Part shown: positions 38,210-47,731 of the stretch, piece after piece | Layout of the letters: each line of letters begins with the position of its first letter | How positions within the stretch are numbered: the stretch's first letter is position 1 | Notes under the pieces: model-generated | Database searches by the model: none | Told to the model about the DNA's origin: nothing | Seen by the model: the letters and a program-made list of their open reading frames with translations, nothing else | Virus record (IMG/VR): IMGVR_UViG_3300021197_001928 | Coordinates: 31,830 to 95,829 of that record | Direction: 5' to 3' (one strand) | DNA from: a virus | DNA length: 64,000 nucleotides | Made by a program: the position numbers and the translations under genes

Positions 38210-39474
38210 GCAACTTCTTTAAATCTAATGCCGGTTGTATATTTTCTTGTGTCCCATGATCCATGAGTCTCGTGTATTTGTGTCATCTTTTCAACCCAAG
38301 ATTTATTAAAATTATCAAAGTTATAATTGGCCAAAACATGTTTTCTACCATTTAAGCCCATTTCTTTTCTTCCGTCTTTACCGAGTGCCATCATTTTATC
38401 CATCGCAGAAAAGAAGTGTTCTTTTTTGATTCTGTCTTCGTAAATATAAGGAACCTCTTGGGAACCGATAACTGCTTTTGAAGAAGGATAAATACCAATA
38501 CCAAACCAATTAAAACCGTCAACAACTTGTTCTTGAAGGCCTCCCGTCATATTTACGATAATTGGCGTACCACACGAGAGAGACTCTAGTGTTGCGAGGC
38601 CAAAACCTTCTGCATCTGAAATGTTTATGGTACAATCGGCTAAATTGTATAACGCCGCTAAATGCTGGGGTGTTATTTTATTAACAGATAACAAAACCTG
38701 CCGGTGCTGGTCTAGTCCCAAGTGTTCAATGATATGTTGCAAATCTTGACCATGAGGGTCTTTTGGATCAGTGTGCATAATCAGTTGTGCCTTTTCATGA
38801 TTGTCTGTTTTATCTAGCCAATCTTTGAACCAGTGTATTAATGTACCGGACTGTTTTCGCCTTGCATTTCTGTTGTTCCAGAAAAAGATAGTTTTATCTC
38901 TATCAGACTCTGGTAGTGAATTTGTACGCAGTTGTTTAATATCTGATTCTGTTACTGGTTTAAAAACATTACTAGCAACGGCATGAGGTATATATGTGCA
39001 GGGTACGTCTGGTGATACATTTCTCACGATATCGTCTGTTACTTTTGAAATTGTGATAATTTCATCATTCGAATCATAAAACTTTTTATTAAATATTGGA
39101 TATGGATAATTGTCCCAAACATGATAATAAACCATTGGCACCAATGGTCGAATTTCGTTTTCCATCTGCCATAGCCAACCCCAGAACCGTGGATCTGTCA
39201 TTAGCCAGAGAATATCTGGTTTTTCTGTTCTTAATATAGACCGAATTATTTCTGGTGTTCCATAGCCATCGATTGGAATAACCCTCCAACTATCGCCGTA
39301 TGGTTCCACTTTTACGGGATCATAGTTGTGATGCTTGATCGCACCACCTAATGAGATGATCTCAAATTTACCAGAATCCAATAGCGCCTCGCAAACATAT
39401 TTTGTTTGTGATCCAACGCCAGAAGGCGACAGTGGATGGTCGCCTAATGTTAATACTTTAATTTTTTTTGTCAT
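38206..39474 (-). CDS. GT-B glycosyltransferase (family 4-like)
   Basis: 422 residues. LGDHPLSPSGVGSQTKYV is the N-terminal glycine loop; NISDAEGFGLATLESLSCGTPIIV is the donor-site E-x7-E motif. Like the 412-residue enzyme downstream it fits GT4 retaining transferases that use NDP-sugars. First gene of the glycan island in transcription order; it begins 11 bp after the nuclease gene ends. Confidence 0.87.
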   Translation of the reverse strand: MTKKIKVLTLGDHPLSPSGVGSQTKYVCEALLDSGKFEIISLGGAIKHHNYDPVKVEPYGDSWRVIPIDGYGTPEIIRSILRTEKPDILWLMTDPRFWGWLWQMENEIRPLVPMVYYHVWDNYPYPIFNKKFYDSNDEIITISKVTDDIVRNVSPDVPCTYIPHAVASNVFKPVTESDIKQLRTNSLPESDRDKTIFFWNNRNARRKQSGTLIHWFKDWLDKTDNHEKAQLIMHTDPKDPHGQDLQHIIEHLGLDQHRQVLLSVNKITPQHLAALYNLADCTINISDAEGFGLATLESLSCGTPIIVNMTGGLQEQVVDGFNWFGIGIYPSSKAVIGSQEVPYIYEDRIKKEHFFSAMDKMMALGKDGRKEMGLNGRKHVLANYNFDNFNKSWVEKMTQIHETHGSWDTRKYTTGIRFKEVA

Positions 39475-39484
39475 TTAATCTCCG

Positions 39485-40261
39485 TTATGGACAATTTTTC
39501 GTTTTATAAAACTCACACCCTCTACATGATAAACGGTTTTTGATATACATTTTTCTATCAATATTGATAAGGGCCTTATGTAGCAAATCTGTTGCGTTGC
39601 TTGTTTTCTTTGGTCCTGATGTAACTCTAAAAATTTCAACATTATCCTTCTTAGCCGTTCTCTTTAAAAGAGCGAAATGTGTTTCAACTAATTTTGGATC
39701 AATGTCATGCTTCTGACAAAAGAATTTTTTATAGAGAGTTAATTGATATGTAATCATTTTACTATTTCGTTTTTCTCTATCCCATCCCCAAGAACAGGTT
39801 TTCCAGTCAATAACATGATACTTTCCATCATTTGTTTTAATCACTAAGTCAATATAACCTTTAAAAGTGCTTTTGTCAAGTGATAAATCATTAATTTTTT
39901 CATAAAGTTTTTCTTCAACCGAAAAAACCTCGAACTCTCCGAAGTCTTTAGTTAATTGCGGCATTATTAAAGGGCTAATTATTTTTGCTTGTTCTCGCAT
40001 TTGTTCAACGAGGTCTGTTCGCAATTCAAATTCTGGTCCGAGTTGTTCCAACTCTCTTTCAAAATGGAGAGAAAAGAACTCGTCATAGTCTGATTCTTGC
40101 AAGAGATCTTGAACCGCATTTTCACATAAAGCGTGTAAAGAGCTACCAAAAGCAGTATATTCATTTCCTGTAAATCCTTTGAGTTTATCAATATATAATA
40201 GTTTGTGTTTTCTGGGACATTCGGACCAGATTTTTAATTCAGAATAAGATATGTGTTTCAT
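39485..40261 (-). CDS. PD-(D/E)XK nuclease, Cas4/RecB-like with Fe-S cysteines
   Basis: 258 residues. Motifs: ISYSELKIWSECPRKHKLLY at the N-terminus, FGSSLHALCE, then GYIDLVIK and VIDWKT (the D-x-K catalytic pair). Four cysteines (C15, C246, C249, C257) are placed like those of Cas4/AddB iron-sulfur nucleases. Probably processes DNA ends in replication or recombination. I use ATG 40261, which overlaps the upstream TAA and has GGAG five bases before; the longer upstream reading is unlikely. A sigma70-like promoter lies inside the gene. Confidence 0.85.
   Translation of the reverse strand: MKHISYSELKIWSECPRKHKLLYIDKLKGFTGNEYTAFGSSLHALCENAVQDLLQESDYDEFFSLHFERELEQLGPEFELRTDLVEQMREQAKIISPLIMPQLTKDFGEFEVFSVEEKLYEKINDLSLDKSTFKGYIDLVIKTNDGKYHVIDWKTCSWGWDREKRNSKMITYQLTLYKKFFCQKHDIDPKLVETHFALLKRTAKKDNVEIFRVTSGPKKTSNATDLLHKALINIDRKMYIKNRLSCRGCEFYKTKNCP
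39851..39879 (-). promoter_or_regulatory. Sigma70-like promoter inside the nuclease gene
   Basis: Minus-strand TTGACA (39874-39879), 17-bp spacer ending GGT, TATATT (39851-39856), inside codons for LDKSTFKGYI. Very like the site inside the GNAT gene, including AAAAGC after the -35 box. Could supply the 422-residue glycosyltransferase and beyond. Confidence 0.45.
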
Positions 40262-40932
40262 TATTTCTCCATGTATTCTAAGTTTTCTAATTTTGAATAT
40301 AAAACAGGGCACAGGTTTTTGATTGTGCGCTTTTCACCCATGAAATAATATTCAAATCCAATTGCAAAATATTCTCTTAGAGACGTTGTAGAATATGGAG
40401 AAGGAAAAAGTCCATTGATAATATTCCACATGGCTTCATAGCCAACTTCTTTATAAAAATACATGTCAATTTTCTCACTGTAATGATACATTGTCTTAAT
40501 CGCAGGGGAAGGATCATAATCATAGCTAGATAAAATCTCATATAGTCTTTTTCTCTTACCTACAAATTCATTTTTAAGATCGTTCTCATCATAAATATAT
40601 TGTGTGAACTTTTCTTCAACCGAATGTGCTAGTTCATGAATAATATCATCAATCATGTCTTGATTTGAGTCTTGCTCATTTGAAACGTAGATCGCCCCAT
40701 CTTGAAACACAGCATTAGCTTGTTTTTGTTTAAACACATCAAACTGACCAACGTAAACAATATCAACCCCGGTTAATAAATGAGATGGTATTAACTTACT
40801 AAAAGTAGAAAAAACCAAATCTGGGTCGATATGGCTTGGCAATTGATCCTTGATAAAAATATCTATCTCTTGCATTTTATAATGATCCTTCAATTTATTT
40901 GATCTTTTAACTGATTCTTGAATCCAGTCCAT
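40261..40932 (-). CDS. HExxH zinc metalloprotease-like protein
   Basis: 223 residues. H99-E-L-A-H103 is a gluzincin motif, and the later REYFAIGFEYYFMG supplies a likely third zinc ligand Glu. Probably a cytoplasmic or virion peptidase; substrate unknown. The start is set at ATG 40932, with GGAG six bases upstream. An in-frame ATG at 40947 lies only about seven bases past the -10 box and would be leaderless. Confidence 0.75.
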   Translation of the reverse strand: MDWIQESVKRSNKLKDHYKMQEIDIFIKDQLPSHIDPDLVFSTFSKLIPSHLLTGVDIVYVGQFDVFKQKQANAVFQDGAIYVSNEQDSNQDMIDDIIHELAHSVEEKFTQYIYDENDLKNEFVGKRKRLYEILSSYDYDPSPAIKTMYHYSEKIDMYFYKEVGYEAMWNIINGLFPSPYSTTSLREYFAIGFEYYFMGEKRTIKNLCPVLYSKLENLEYMEK

Positions 40933-40954
40933 AGTGTTCTCCGTCATTAAATAT

Positions 40955-40983
40955 AATATAACCGATTATACTACTGCTGTCAA
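40955..40983 (-). promoter_or_regulatory. Sigma70-type promoter of the metalloprotease-nuclease unit
   Basis: Minus strand TTGACA (40978-40983), 17-bp spacer ending GGT, TATATT (40955-40960). It occupies the 39-bp gap after the secreted-protein gene and dictates the start choice for the metalloprotease. Confidence 0.8.
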
Positions 40984-40986
40984 GTA

Positions 40987-41658
40987 TTATTTTTTACATG
41001 CCCTTACTCTACAGGCACTTTTCTTTATCCAATAAAAACCAAAGGTGGCCTGACTAATAGTTTTACCAGTTATTAATGGAGGGATTTCTTCCATTCTGGG
41101 TGGCCATTGTTCAAAAATTTGTTTGGTTCCTGCGCCGAAAGCGCTTTGCTCCTTTATGGTTGTAAGTTTCCATTGAGGGTGCCACCTGATTGTCCCCCAT
41201 GCTGTTTGGCTTGAAGACGCTATTACAAGTCCACGTTCATCATAAAGGTAGACAGTAAAAGTAGAAAACTTAGCACCTACAGAAACAATTGTTCTTAAAG
41301 TCCAGTGAGCATTTTTAATTCCACACTGGACTGCATTGCGATAGTCGCATTTTTTAAAGGTTGGCATATATTGAATATTATTCCAATCGTAAACATTTAT
41401 CTCTCCCTGCCAAGTTTCTGCACCTGTGTGTCTATGCATTCTGTTTTCAAGTATAGATGTGTGTTGTGCCTCTTCCGCAATCATAACATTCAAAGGCATT
41501 GATGTCCCAATTTTTCCTTGGGGATCATGAACTTCTGTTATGTCGACATAAATTTGAATAACTTGATAGTCTCCTCTATCTCCTTCAATAACAATGCTTG
41601 CCGAGGGCTCTTCCGCATAAGCGAACGAGAATAGGGCAAAAAACAATATAAATAACAT
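40987..41658 (-). CDS. Secreted protein, 223 residues, unknown
   Basis: Classical signal peptide, MLFILFFALFSFAYA, with cleavage expected after Ala15. The mature part is beta-rich (YQVIQIYVDITEV, FSTFTVYLYDERGLVIASS) with paired cysteines and a basic C-terminus. It would be exported to the periplasm. No family recognised. GGAG precedes the ATG. Confidence 0.7.
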   Translation of the reverse strand: MLFILFFALFSFAYAEEPSASIVIEGDRGDYQVIQIYVDITEVHDPQGKIGTSMPLNVMIAEEAQHTSILENRMHRHTGAETWQGEINVYDWNNIQYMPTFKKCDYRNAVQCGIKNAHWTLRTIVSVGAKFSTFTVYLYDERGLVIASSSQTAWGTIRWHPQWKLTTIKEQSAFGAGTKQIFEQWPPRMEEIPPLITGKTISQATFGFYWIKKSACRVRACKK

Positions 41659-41667
41659 GGGAATCTC

Positions 41668-42993
41668 CTACAATATCTTTGAGGCTAAAGTCGCTAATTT
41701 CGATCTTTCTCCTCGTTTAAACGTTATATGACCAGATAGATCATATGTTTTAAACCTTTCAACCGCAAAAGCTAGGCCATTGGAGGTTTCGTTTGTATAA
41801 ATGTTGTCAATCTGTTCTACGTCTCCGGTCAAAACAATTTTTGTATTGTCTCCGATCCTTGTAATGATGGTCTTAACTTCATGGGCTGTGAGATTCTGTG
41901 CTTCATCGATGATAACAAATGCATTGGAAATTGAACGTCCACGGATATAAGTCAGGGCCTCAACCTCTAATTTGCCTTTCTCCATAAACCCTTGCAACAT
42001 TGTTTTATCGTGACCAACAACCATCTGTAGATTGTCTTGGATAGGCTTTAACCATGGCAACATCTTTTCTTCCATCGTTCCGGGAAGGAATCCAATATCT
42101 TTTCCAAGTGGCTGGACTGGTCTTGAAATAATTATTTTTTTGTATACCTTTGGACCCATGCCTAAACATTGTTCCATCGCAGCAGCAATTGCCATAAGCG
42201 TTTTTCCTGACCCGGCTTTACCAATTAAGGTTACCAGAGGGATATCATTATCAAAAAGTAGGTCAAAAGCAAAGGATTGCTCTTTATTACGTGGTTTGAT
42301 TCCCCAGCTAATTTCAGGCCATTTTTGCAGGATTGGCTTTAAGGGCTTGTGAGATGCATTGAAACGACAAAGCGCAGTTTTTTTAGGGTTTGCGGACGAT
42401 TGAAGCATAAGAAACTGGTTTGGGTAGAGCCTCACTCCCTGTTCTTCGTCCAATATAATTTCTTCTCCGGCATAAAAGTGATCAATGATTTGATCATCAA
42501 CCAATATTTCCTCAAATCCATCGTATAATTTATCTGCGTCATCGACTGCCTGCAATGTTTCATAATCTTCTGATTCCATTCCTAGTGAATTTGCAATCAC
42601 TCGCATGTTGATATCACGTGAAACAACAATAGTTTTACGTTTTGGCCAATTTGATTGGACTTTTAACGCTGCTGACAGAATAATATGGTCTGGGATGGTT
42701 AAATCTAGGGAGTTTTTAGATACTCCTTCGAAGTCATGATCACATACTTTAATGACGCCTTTGCCCTGTTCTGGTCTTATTCCGTTGACAAGGGACCCCT
42801 TCTCTCGGAGTGTATCAAGATGTTTTATTATCTTTCTTGCGTGAAATCCAACGGAATCTTGACGTTTTTTGTGGTTGTCAACTTCCTCTAATACCTTTAA
42901 AGGTATGAACACATCATTATTTCCAAATGAAAATAATGCATCAGCATCCGATAGAAATACTGATGTATCAATTACATAATTTTTCTTTGCCAT
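41668..42993 (-). CDS. PIN-PhoH ATPase (PhoH2-like)
   Basis: 441 residues. N-terminal PIN nuclease domain (YVIDTSVFLSD; acidic residues at 9 and around 110-145) and C-terminal PhoH domain with Walker A GKAGSGKT at about 262 and Walker B VIIDEAQN. PhoH2 proteins are RNA helicase/RNases, and phoH genes are frequent in marine phages. Abuts the giant 1556-residue gene with a 1-bp overlap, so it can be expressed from the promoter upstream of that gene. Confidence 0.92.
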   Translation of the reverse strand: MAKKNYVIDTSVFLSDADALFSFGNNDVFIPLKVLEEVDNHKKRQDSVGFHARKIIKHLDTLREKGSLVNGIRPEQGKGVIKVCDHDFEGVSKNSLDLTIPDHIILSAALKVQSNWPKRKTIVVSRDINMRVIANSLGMESEDYETLQAVDDADKLYDGFEEILVDDQIIDHFYAGEEIILDEEQGVRLYPNQFLMLQSSANPKKTALCRFNASHKPLKPILQKWPEISWGIKPRNKEQSFAFDLLFDNDIPLVTLIGKAGSGKTLMAIAAAMEQCLGMGPKVYKKIIISRPVQPLGKDIGFLPGTMEEKMLPWLKPIQDNLQMVVGHDKTMLQGFMEKGKLEVEALTYIRGRSISNAFVIIDEAQNLTAHEVKTIITRIGDNTKIVLTGDVEQIDNIYTNETSNGLAFAVERFKTYDLSGHITFKRGERSKLATLASKIL

Positions 42994-45900
42994 TATTTAC
43001 CTCTCATTAGTTTTTGAATTAGCGGCTTAAGGGTTCTTTCAATTTGCTCTTGTTGGGCTGTCTTTTTATTCATGGCCGTTTTAACCTTTTCATAAACAGC
43101 ATCAAACAAGGATGGTTTTTCTATTGATATTTTTTTCAATAATTTTTGTAGCTTTTCGTCTGGTGTTTTGAGCATCTTCATTGCTAATTTAACATGATTT
43201 TTATCATTAATTTCTCCGCCCTTTTCCCATGTTTTTTTCAGCTTTAATTGCCAGTTCTTTAAAGGTTGGGGTTTTTTACCCTTTATTTTTCGGTTTCTAT
43301 TTCTTCGAAGTTTTCGCTCTTCTTCCATAGGATTATCAGATAATGAATCCTCCCATGCTTTGGCTAATTGTAATATTTCATCTTCGACAAACTTATTCTT
43401 TGACAATTTTTTTAATGAGTCAATTGATGCTTGACCTAAGATAGGAGAGGGTTCATCATCTTCTATTTCAAAGTCATCATCTTCAACATTAATATCCTCA
43501 AGATCTTTTATTGCGGCCGCATCACCAGACATATCAAGATCAGACAGGTCCAGATCTGCAAACTCGTCATCACCTTCTAAATTAGAATCTATTGGTGGTG
43601 ATGGAAACTCTTCTTCTGGTTTGTGTTTTTTCCAAGCTCTTTCAAAAAGTTCCATATAATCTTGCATCACTGCGAAGCCTTGGTTAACAGCCTTGGGTTT
43701 TAATTTATCTGTTTGTTTTTTCTTTATTATTTCTATAAAAGACTCAACATACTTAAGTTTGTTTTGAAATTTCTCGAAATCAACACTGGACTTATCTTCT
43801 TGCAACATGCCAGCAGCAATATCAAGCCATTCCTCAGTTTGATTGAAGCGTCCATTTGTTTTTTGGTCAACGTTTCGATATAATCTATTTATACTTTTAT
43901 AAAATTTAATATTTTTATTGTCATCGAAGAATGTCTTCCACTTACCATCGGATTCAGGCGACTTTGGTTCTTCTGTTTCTTCATCATCCTTTTTTTCTTC
44001 TGGTTCTATTATAGCTTTATCCATTTTACCCATAAAATCTGGGACCGAATTTTCTATATTCAGGGGCTGAGGAAGTTTATACATAATAGACTGTTCACTT
44101 CTTCCGCCACGGCCAATTTGAATTTCTATTGCTATGTTTGGATATTTTGATTTTAGGATCATGTCGGTTATAATATTCGCCTTTTTCTCCACAAGATTAT
44201 CTTCAATTTGAGGAAATTCGTCTGGGTTTAGGAAGTGTTTTCCGTCTGAATACTTTTGTTTATATTCTCTTTCGAACACACTCTCAAGACCTTGAAACAC
44301 TTCTTTGAAATCTTCTTTTGTGGTTTCGGGTTTCTTTTCATCATTTTTCTTTTTGTCATCACCTTTTGGGTCATCTTTAATTTCGTCGCCATAATTGTCT
44401 TGGAAATCTCTAAGGAAACTTGAAATAAGATTTATACCCTTCTTCCCTTTAAACAAATCATTTGATTTAAGGTCTCCGGCCATCTCTTCCCAATTTGACT
44501 TCAATATTGCTTCAACTATATATTTCTTTATTGCTCTGCGGAGACGAGATTCTGTGACATCAAACACGCCTCTGCTGGGTTCTTTGTCTTCACTTTCTTC
44601 GTCGTCATATTTTTCAATAGCATTTAAGACTGCTGTTTTTTGATCTTTTGACATTTGCTTCCACGAATCAAACTCTGGGAGTTTAGAATACTTTTTCCTA
44701 AACTTGCTATCTTCAAAGGGGTCTTTTTCTGTGTCAAGTGTGAGACCACCGGATGAAGCTAATAAATCTTGCACAATTGGTTCTAAAACAGAATCTGGTT
44801 GGCCTGATGACCATGAAAAGACTTCTTCGTTACCTTCATCTTGAACAACGTCAATGACCTTTGTAGCAATAGCAGTTTTTAATTCTTCGTATCCATCATA
44901 ATTATCCATATCAAATGTTGGAGCATCTTTGATTTTTTCAATTGTTTGCTTTACCACATCTGCTTCTTCTTCTGGGATTTCTAGGGTGGGGTCCTTGAAG
45001 TTTAGATTCAACAACATTGCCAACTTAAGACCTTTTGTATTGAATTTATAATTTTTCTTTTCAATGAATACCTCGATTGCATTGAAAAGTTTCACTACTT
45101 TTACTTTATTATCTTTCATCCATTTCATCGCCCATTTGAAAAGTTCCTTGTCCTTTTTCATAATTAAAGTGAGCACAGCCCTGCGTTTATCGCCAGCGAG
45201 TGGTTCGCTGACGTTCATCATGGTTGAAATAGATTCTTTTTTGAGCGCTGGTATAAATTCGGCATCTGATGCCAACAAATAAGCTAAAAGCCTTAAAAGG
45301 TTGTTTTCATCTTGAGAACCTGATTTTATTCCTATGTCTTCTATTCTGGCGGAGATGGTTGTGTTTTTTAAAAGTTTCATTGTTATGAATTTAGATACAC
45401 TTATTGCTGTGTTGAATGGCGTTTTGGTCGCTTCCATACCCTTGGCATCAACTCTCTGGAGGAAATCAACAAAAGCATCAGCCTTTTTCTTGTCACCCAA
45501 GACTTTATTAATTAAGACTGCGTAGTTTGGATTTATTTCACGAATAACAACAATGGCAGCACCAAGTTTAGTTTTGATTTTATCTGCTATATTTTCTGTT
45601 ATTAGGCCCTCTTTCATAAAAAATGATATCAAATAGTAAAACGCTGTTTTTTGCGCCTCTGTTTCCAGAGACATTATGAACTCGTCAGTTGCATACTTTC
45701 TTTTAGCAGCTTCGGCGCCTTCCTTATAAAAATCGGTAGCTTCTTCCTCTTCGGCTTCCTCGTCCTCCTTATCATCTTCTCTTTCTGCATCCGGATCGGC
45801 AGAATCTTTTTCTGTCAGTCCGGGAATACCAAAGATTCTCTCAATATCTTTTGAAAACTCAATTATTCTGTCTTGAAAACTCAATATTGCAACTTTGCCT

Positions 45901-47663
45901 TGATCTCCTTCTAGAACATCCTTGAGAGTCTGAATGTCCGAAGAGTCTAGATCTAATTTTGCGATGGCTTCTTTGTACTGATCTGTAATGTCAGTTGCTT
46001 GAAGTTTACTTCCTTCGAATGGCACAATTGATGGAAAGAATTTTTTGATTGTAGACAATAACTCTAAGGCTTTCTTAACACCTCTTTCAATTTCATTAAA
46101 GCTCATCTTAACTGGTGGGGATTTGGAAAGGTTGTCAATAATTCGGCCAAGGCCTCCCTTTTCTATGTCTGTCCCAACAATGATTTCATATACATCTTCG
46201 ATTCTATCCAAAGTCTCACGATATTTTTGCATCTTTGCTTCAATATCAGGGCTAAGTTTCTCTTGTAATGAACCTCTTTCAACCGGTCCCATAATTTTAT
46301 TGATCGAATCATTTAACATCTTAATCTTTTCTTGAGTTGCGGTTGCAAATTTGACAACTTTCGCCCTTGAGGCATCACTGACGAGCTTTCCTCCCTTGGT
46401 GTCCTTCATTGCTTGGATCACAAGTTGTTCTGATAATTTAAGTGCTCGCTGAAATGCTCGTACAGAAGTCTTAAAATTTCTAATGTCGTTTGGCTTGGCA
46501 GCAATTTTATCGGCCCCTTCAGTTTCTTTGGCGGCAGGATCTTCTACTTCGTAGAGGTCATCTCTCTTAGCTGGTGTGTCCGTTGTAGGCTCTGCTGGTG
46601 ATTTTGTTGATCGATCACGGTCCGCTCGTCTTCCATATGCTTCGGCGGACTCTTCGTCTGAGAATGCTTTTAGGGCCTTCAAGAGAGCGGTTACTAATAC
46701 GGCTTGTTCTTGTAATTTTTTTTCTTTATAAAATTGATTTTTAAATTTGCCAAAAGAAATTCTAAGGGCTTTAAGTTTTTCTGGGTCTGGGTCGACTATT
46801 TCTTCGTCGTCTCCACCTTCTGTTTCTGCTGCCGGTTCTTCTGGTTTTGCGCTATCAGGTCCCGTCAATGCTTTTTTCAAAAACTCCATCACAGTGTCCT
46901 TTTTCAAAGCAGCAAAAAAGGATTTCTTGTCTTCTGTAGCCAAAGACCTCATATATTCCTCGAAAATTTCCTTAGTAAAGACACCAGCCTTGATGTATGG
47001 TGTGGCGCTTTCTTTTAATAATTTCTTTGTTGACAAAAATACTAAAAACTTTACAATTGCGTTTTGTTCAGCGGTGTCTGGTAGAATGTTCTTTATTTGC
47101 TCGCCATACTTATCGCTGATTTTTTTCACTGCTGGGTCTGTTTTTGCGGGCTCTTTTTCACCTTTGAGTTGCGCCAACGCTTTTTTGAGGTTTGGGTCTT
47201 CTTTGTTGTAAGCCATTAGATTTTGAATTAGTAGATTTTCAGTCTTAATTAAGTCAGCAAGCTGTTTACGGAAGTTGGCTTTAGCTTTTGGTTTGGCTTT
47301 GGACATCTTTTCTTCGTTTGAGAAAAGTTCAATCAGATCCATAAAGTTCTTAAAGTCACCTTTGAGAGGTTCTACTTTTTTCATTAATGAATCGTATGCC
47401 CCTTTGGCTATTGCTTCTCCCTGTTCGGGGTTATCTTTTCTAAGTTTAGCGTAGAAACCTTCTATGCCATCGCCATTCGAAAGATTTATCTTGCCTTGTT
47501 TTATCAACTGCATGAACACGGCCGTCGCTTTTTCAACAGAAGCTTTTATATCGCCTGCGGGTTGTTGCTGTTGGTTTTTGTTTTGCAACGGTAGGGGTTG
47601 CTGGATTTGTTTGTCTTCTGTTTCGTTAACAAAGCTCTGCCAGTTTTCTAATATAAGTTTCAT
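42993..47663 (-). CDS. 1556-residue protein with capsid-targeting-like leader
   Basis: N-terminus MKLILENWQSFVNETED is nearly the same as the start of the GNAT protein at 57434 and resembles the T4 capsid-targeting peptide, with FVNE as a possible prohead-protease site. The rest is Lys/Glu/Asp-rich, mostly helical, with long acidic linkers. Around residue 1035 an inner ESRLRRAIKKYIVEA segment resembles the second leader type, suggesting fused units. I recognise no enzyme. A head-internal, injected protein is the best inference; the size would make it a major internal-body protein. Confidence 0.8.
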   Translation of the reverse strand: MKLILENWQSFVNETEDKQIQQPLPLQNKNQQQQPAGDIKASVEKATAVFMQLIKQGKINLSNGDGIEGFYAKLRKDNPEQGEAIAKGAYDSLMKKVEPLKGDFKNFMDLIELFSNEEKMSKAKPKAKANFRKQLADLIKTENLLIQNLMAYNKEDPNLKKALAQLKGEKEPAKTDPAVKKISDKYGEQIKNILPDTAEQNAIVKFLVFLSTKKLLKESATPYIKAGVFTKEIFEEYMRSLATEDKKSFFAALKKDTVMEFLKKALTGPDSAKPEEPAAETEGGDDEEIVDPDPEKLKALRISFGKFKNQFYKEKKLQEQAVLVTALLKALKAFSDEESAEAYGRRADRDRSTKSPAEPTTDTPAKRDDLYEVEDPAAKETEGADKIAAKPNDIRNFKTSVRAFQRALKLSEQLVIQAMKDTKGGKLVSDASRAKVVKFATATQEKIKMLNDSINKIMGPVERGSLQEKLSPDIEAKMQKYRETLDRIEDVYEIIVGTDIEKGGLGRIIDNLSKSPPVKMSFNEIERGVKKALELLSTIKKFFPSIVPFEGSKLQATDITDQYKEAIAKLDLDSSDIQTLKDVLEGDQGKVAILSFQDRIIEFSKDIERIFGIPGLTEKDSADPDAEREDDKEDEEAEEEEATDFYKEGAEAAKRKYATDEFIMSLETEAQKTAFYYLISFFMKEGLITENIADKIKTKLGAAIVVIREINPNYAVLINKVLGDKKKADAFVDFLQRVDAKGMEATKTPFNTAISVSKFITMKLLKNTTISARIEDIGIKSGSQDENNLLRLLAYLLASDAEFIPALKKESISTMMNVSEPLAGDKRRAVLTLIMKKDKELFKWAMKWMKDNKVKVVKLFNAIEVFIEKKNYKFNTKGLKLAMLLNLNFKDPTLEIPEEEADVVKQTIEKIKDAPTFDMDNYDGYEELKTAIATKVIDVVQDEGNEEVFSWSSGQPDSVLEPIVQDLLASSGGLTLDTEKDPFEDSKFRKKYSKLPEFDSWKQMSKDQKTAVLNAIEKYDDEESEDKEPSRGVFDVTESRLRRAIKKYIVEAILKSNWEEMAGDLKSNDLFKGKKGINLISSFLRDFQDNYGDEIKDDPKGDDKKKNDEKKPETTKEDFKEVFQGLESVFEREYKQKYSDGKHFLNPDEFPQIEDNLVEKKANIITDMILKSKYPNIAIEIQIGRGGRSEQSIMYKLPQPLNIENSVPDFMGKMDKAIIEPEEKKDDEETEEPKSPESDGKWKTFFDDNKNIKFYKSINRLYRNVDQKTNGRFNQTEEWLDIAAGMLQEDKSSVDFEKFQNKLKYVESFIEIIKKKQTDKLKPKAVNQGFAVMQDYMELFERAWKKHKPEEEFPSPPIDSNLEGDDEFADLDLSDLDMSGDAAAIKDLEDINVEDDDFEIEDDEPSPILGQASIDSLKKLSKNKFVEDEILQLAKAWEDSLSDNPMEEERKLRRNRNRKIKGKKPQPLKNWQLKLKKTWEKGGEINDKNHVKLAMKMLKTPDEKLQKLLKKISIEKPSLFDAVYEKVKTAMNKKTAQQEQIERTLKPLIQKLMRGK

Positions 47664-47693
47664 TCTTTTTCCTCAAAGATATCTTTTACTACC

Positions 47694-47700
47694 TAAATAG
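47694..47700 (-). promoter_or_regulatory. CTATTTA motif before the 1556-residue gene
   Basis: Minus-strand CTATTTAGG, 30 nt before the ATG and directly after a rho-independent terminator. GAGG gives the ribosome site. The arrangement isolates a transcription unit for the giant protein and PIN-PhoH. Confidence 0.55.
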
Positions 47701-47701
47701 C

Positions 47702-47727
47702 AAAAAAGGAGGGTTTTAGCCCTCCTT
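47702..47727 (-). terminator. Rho-independent terminator
   Basis: On the minus strand an 8-bp perfect stem AAGGAGGG/CCCTCCTT (47720-47727 with 47706-47713) with a six-base loop, followed by a T run. It lies 5 bp after the stop of the 85-residue gene and ends that unit. Confidence 0.85.
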
Positions 47728-47731
47728 CATA

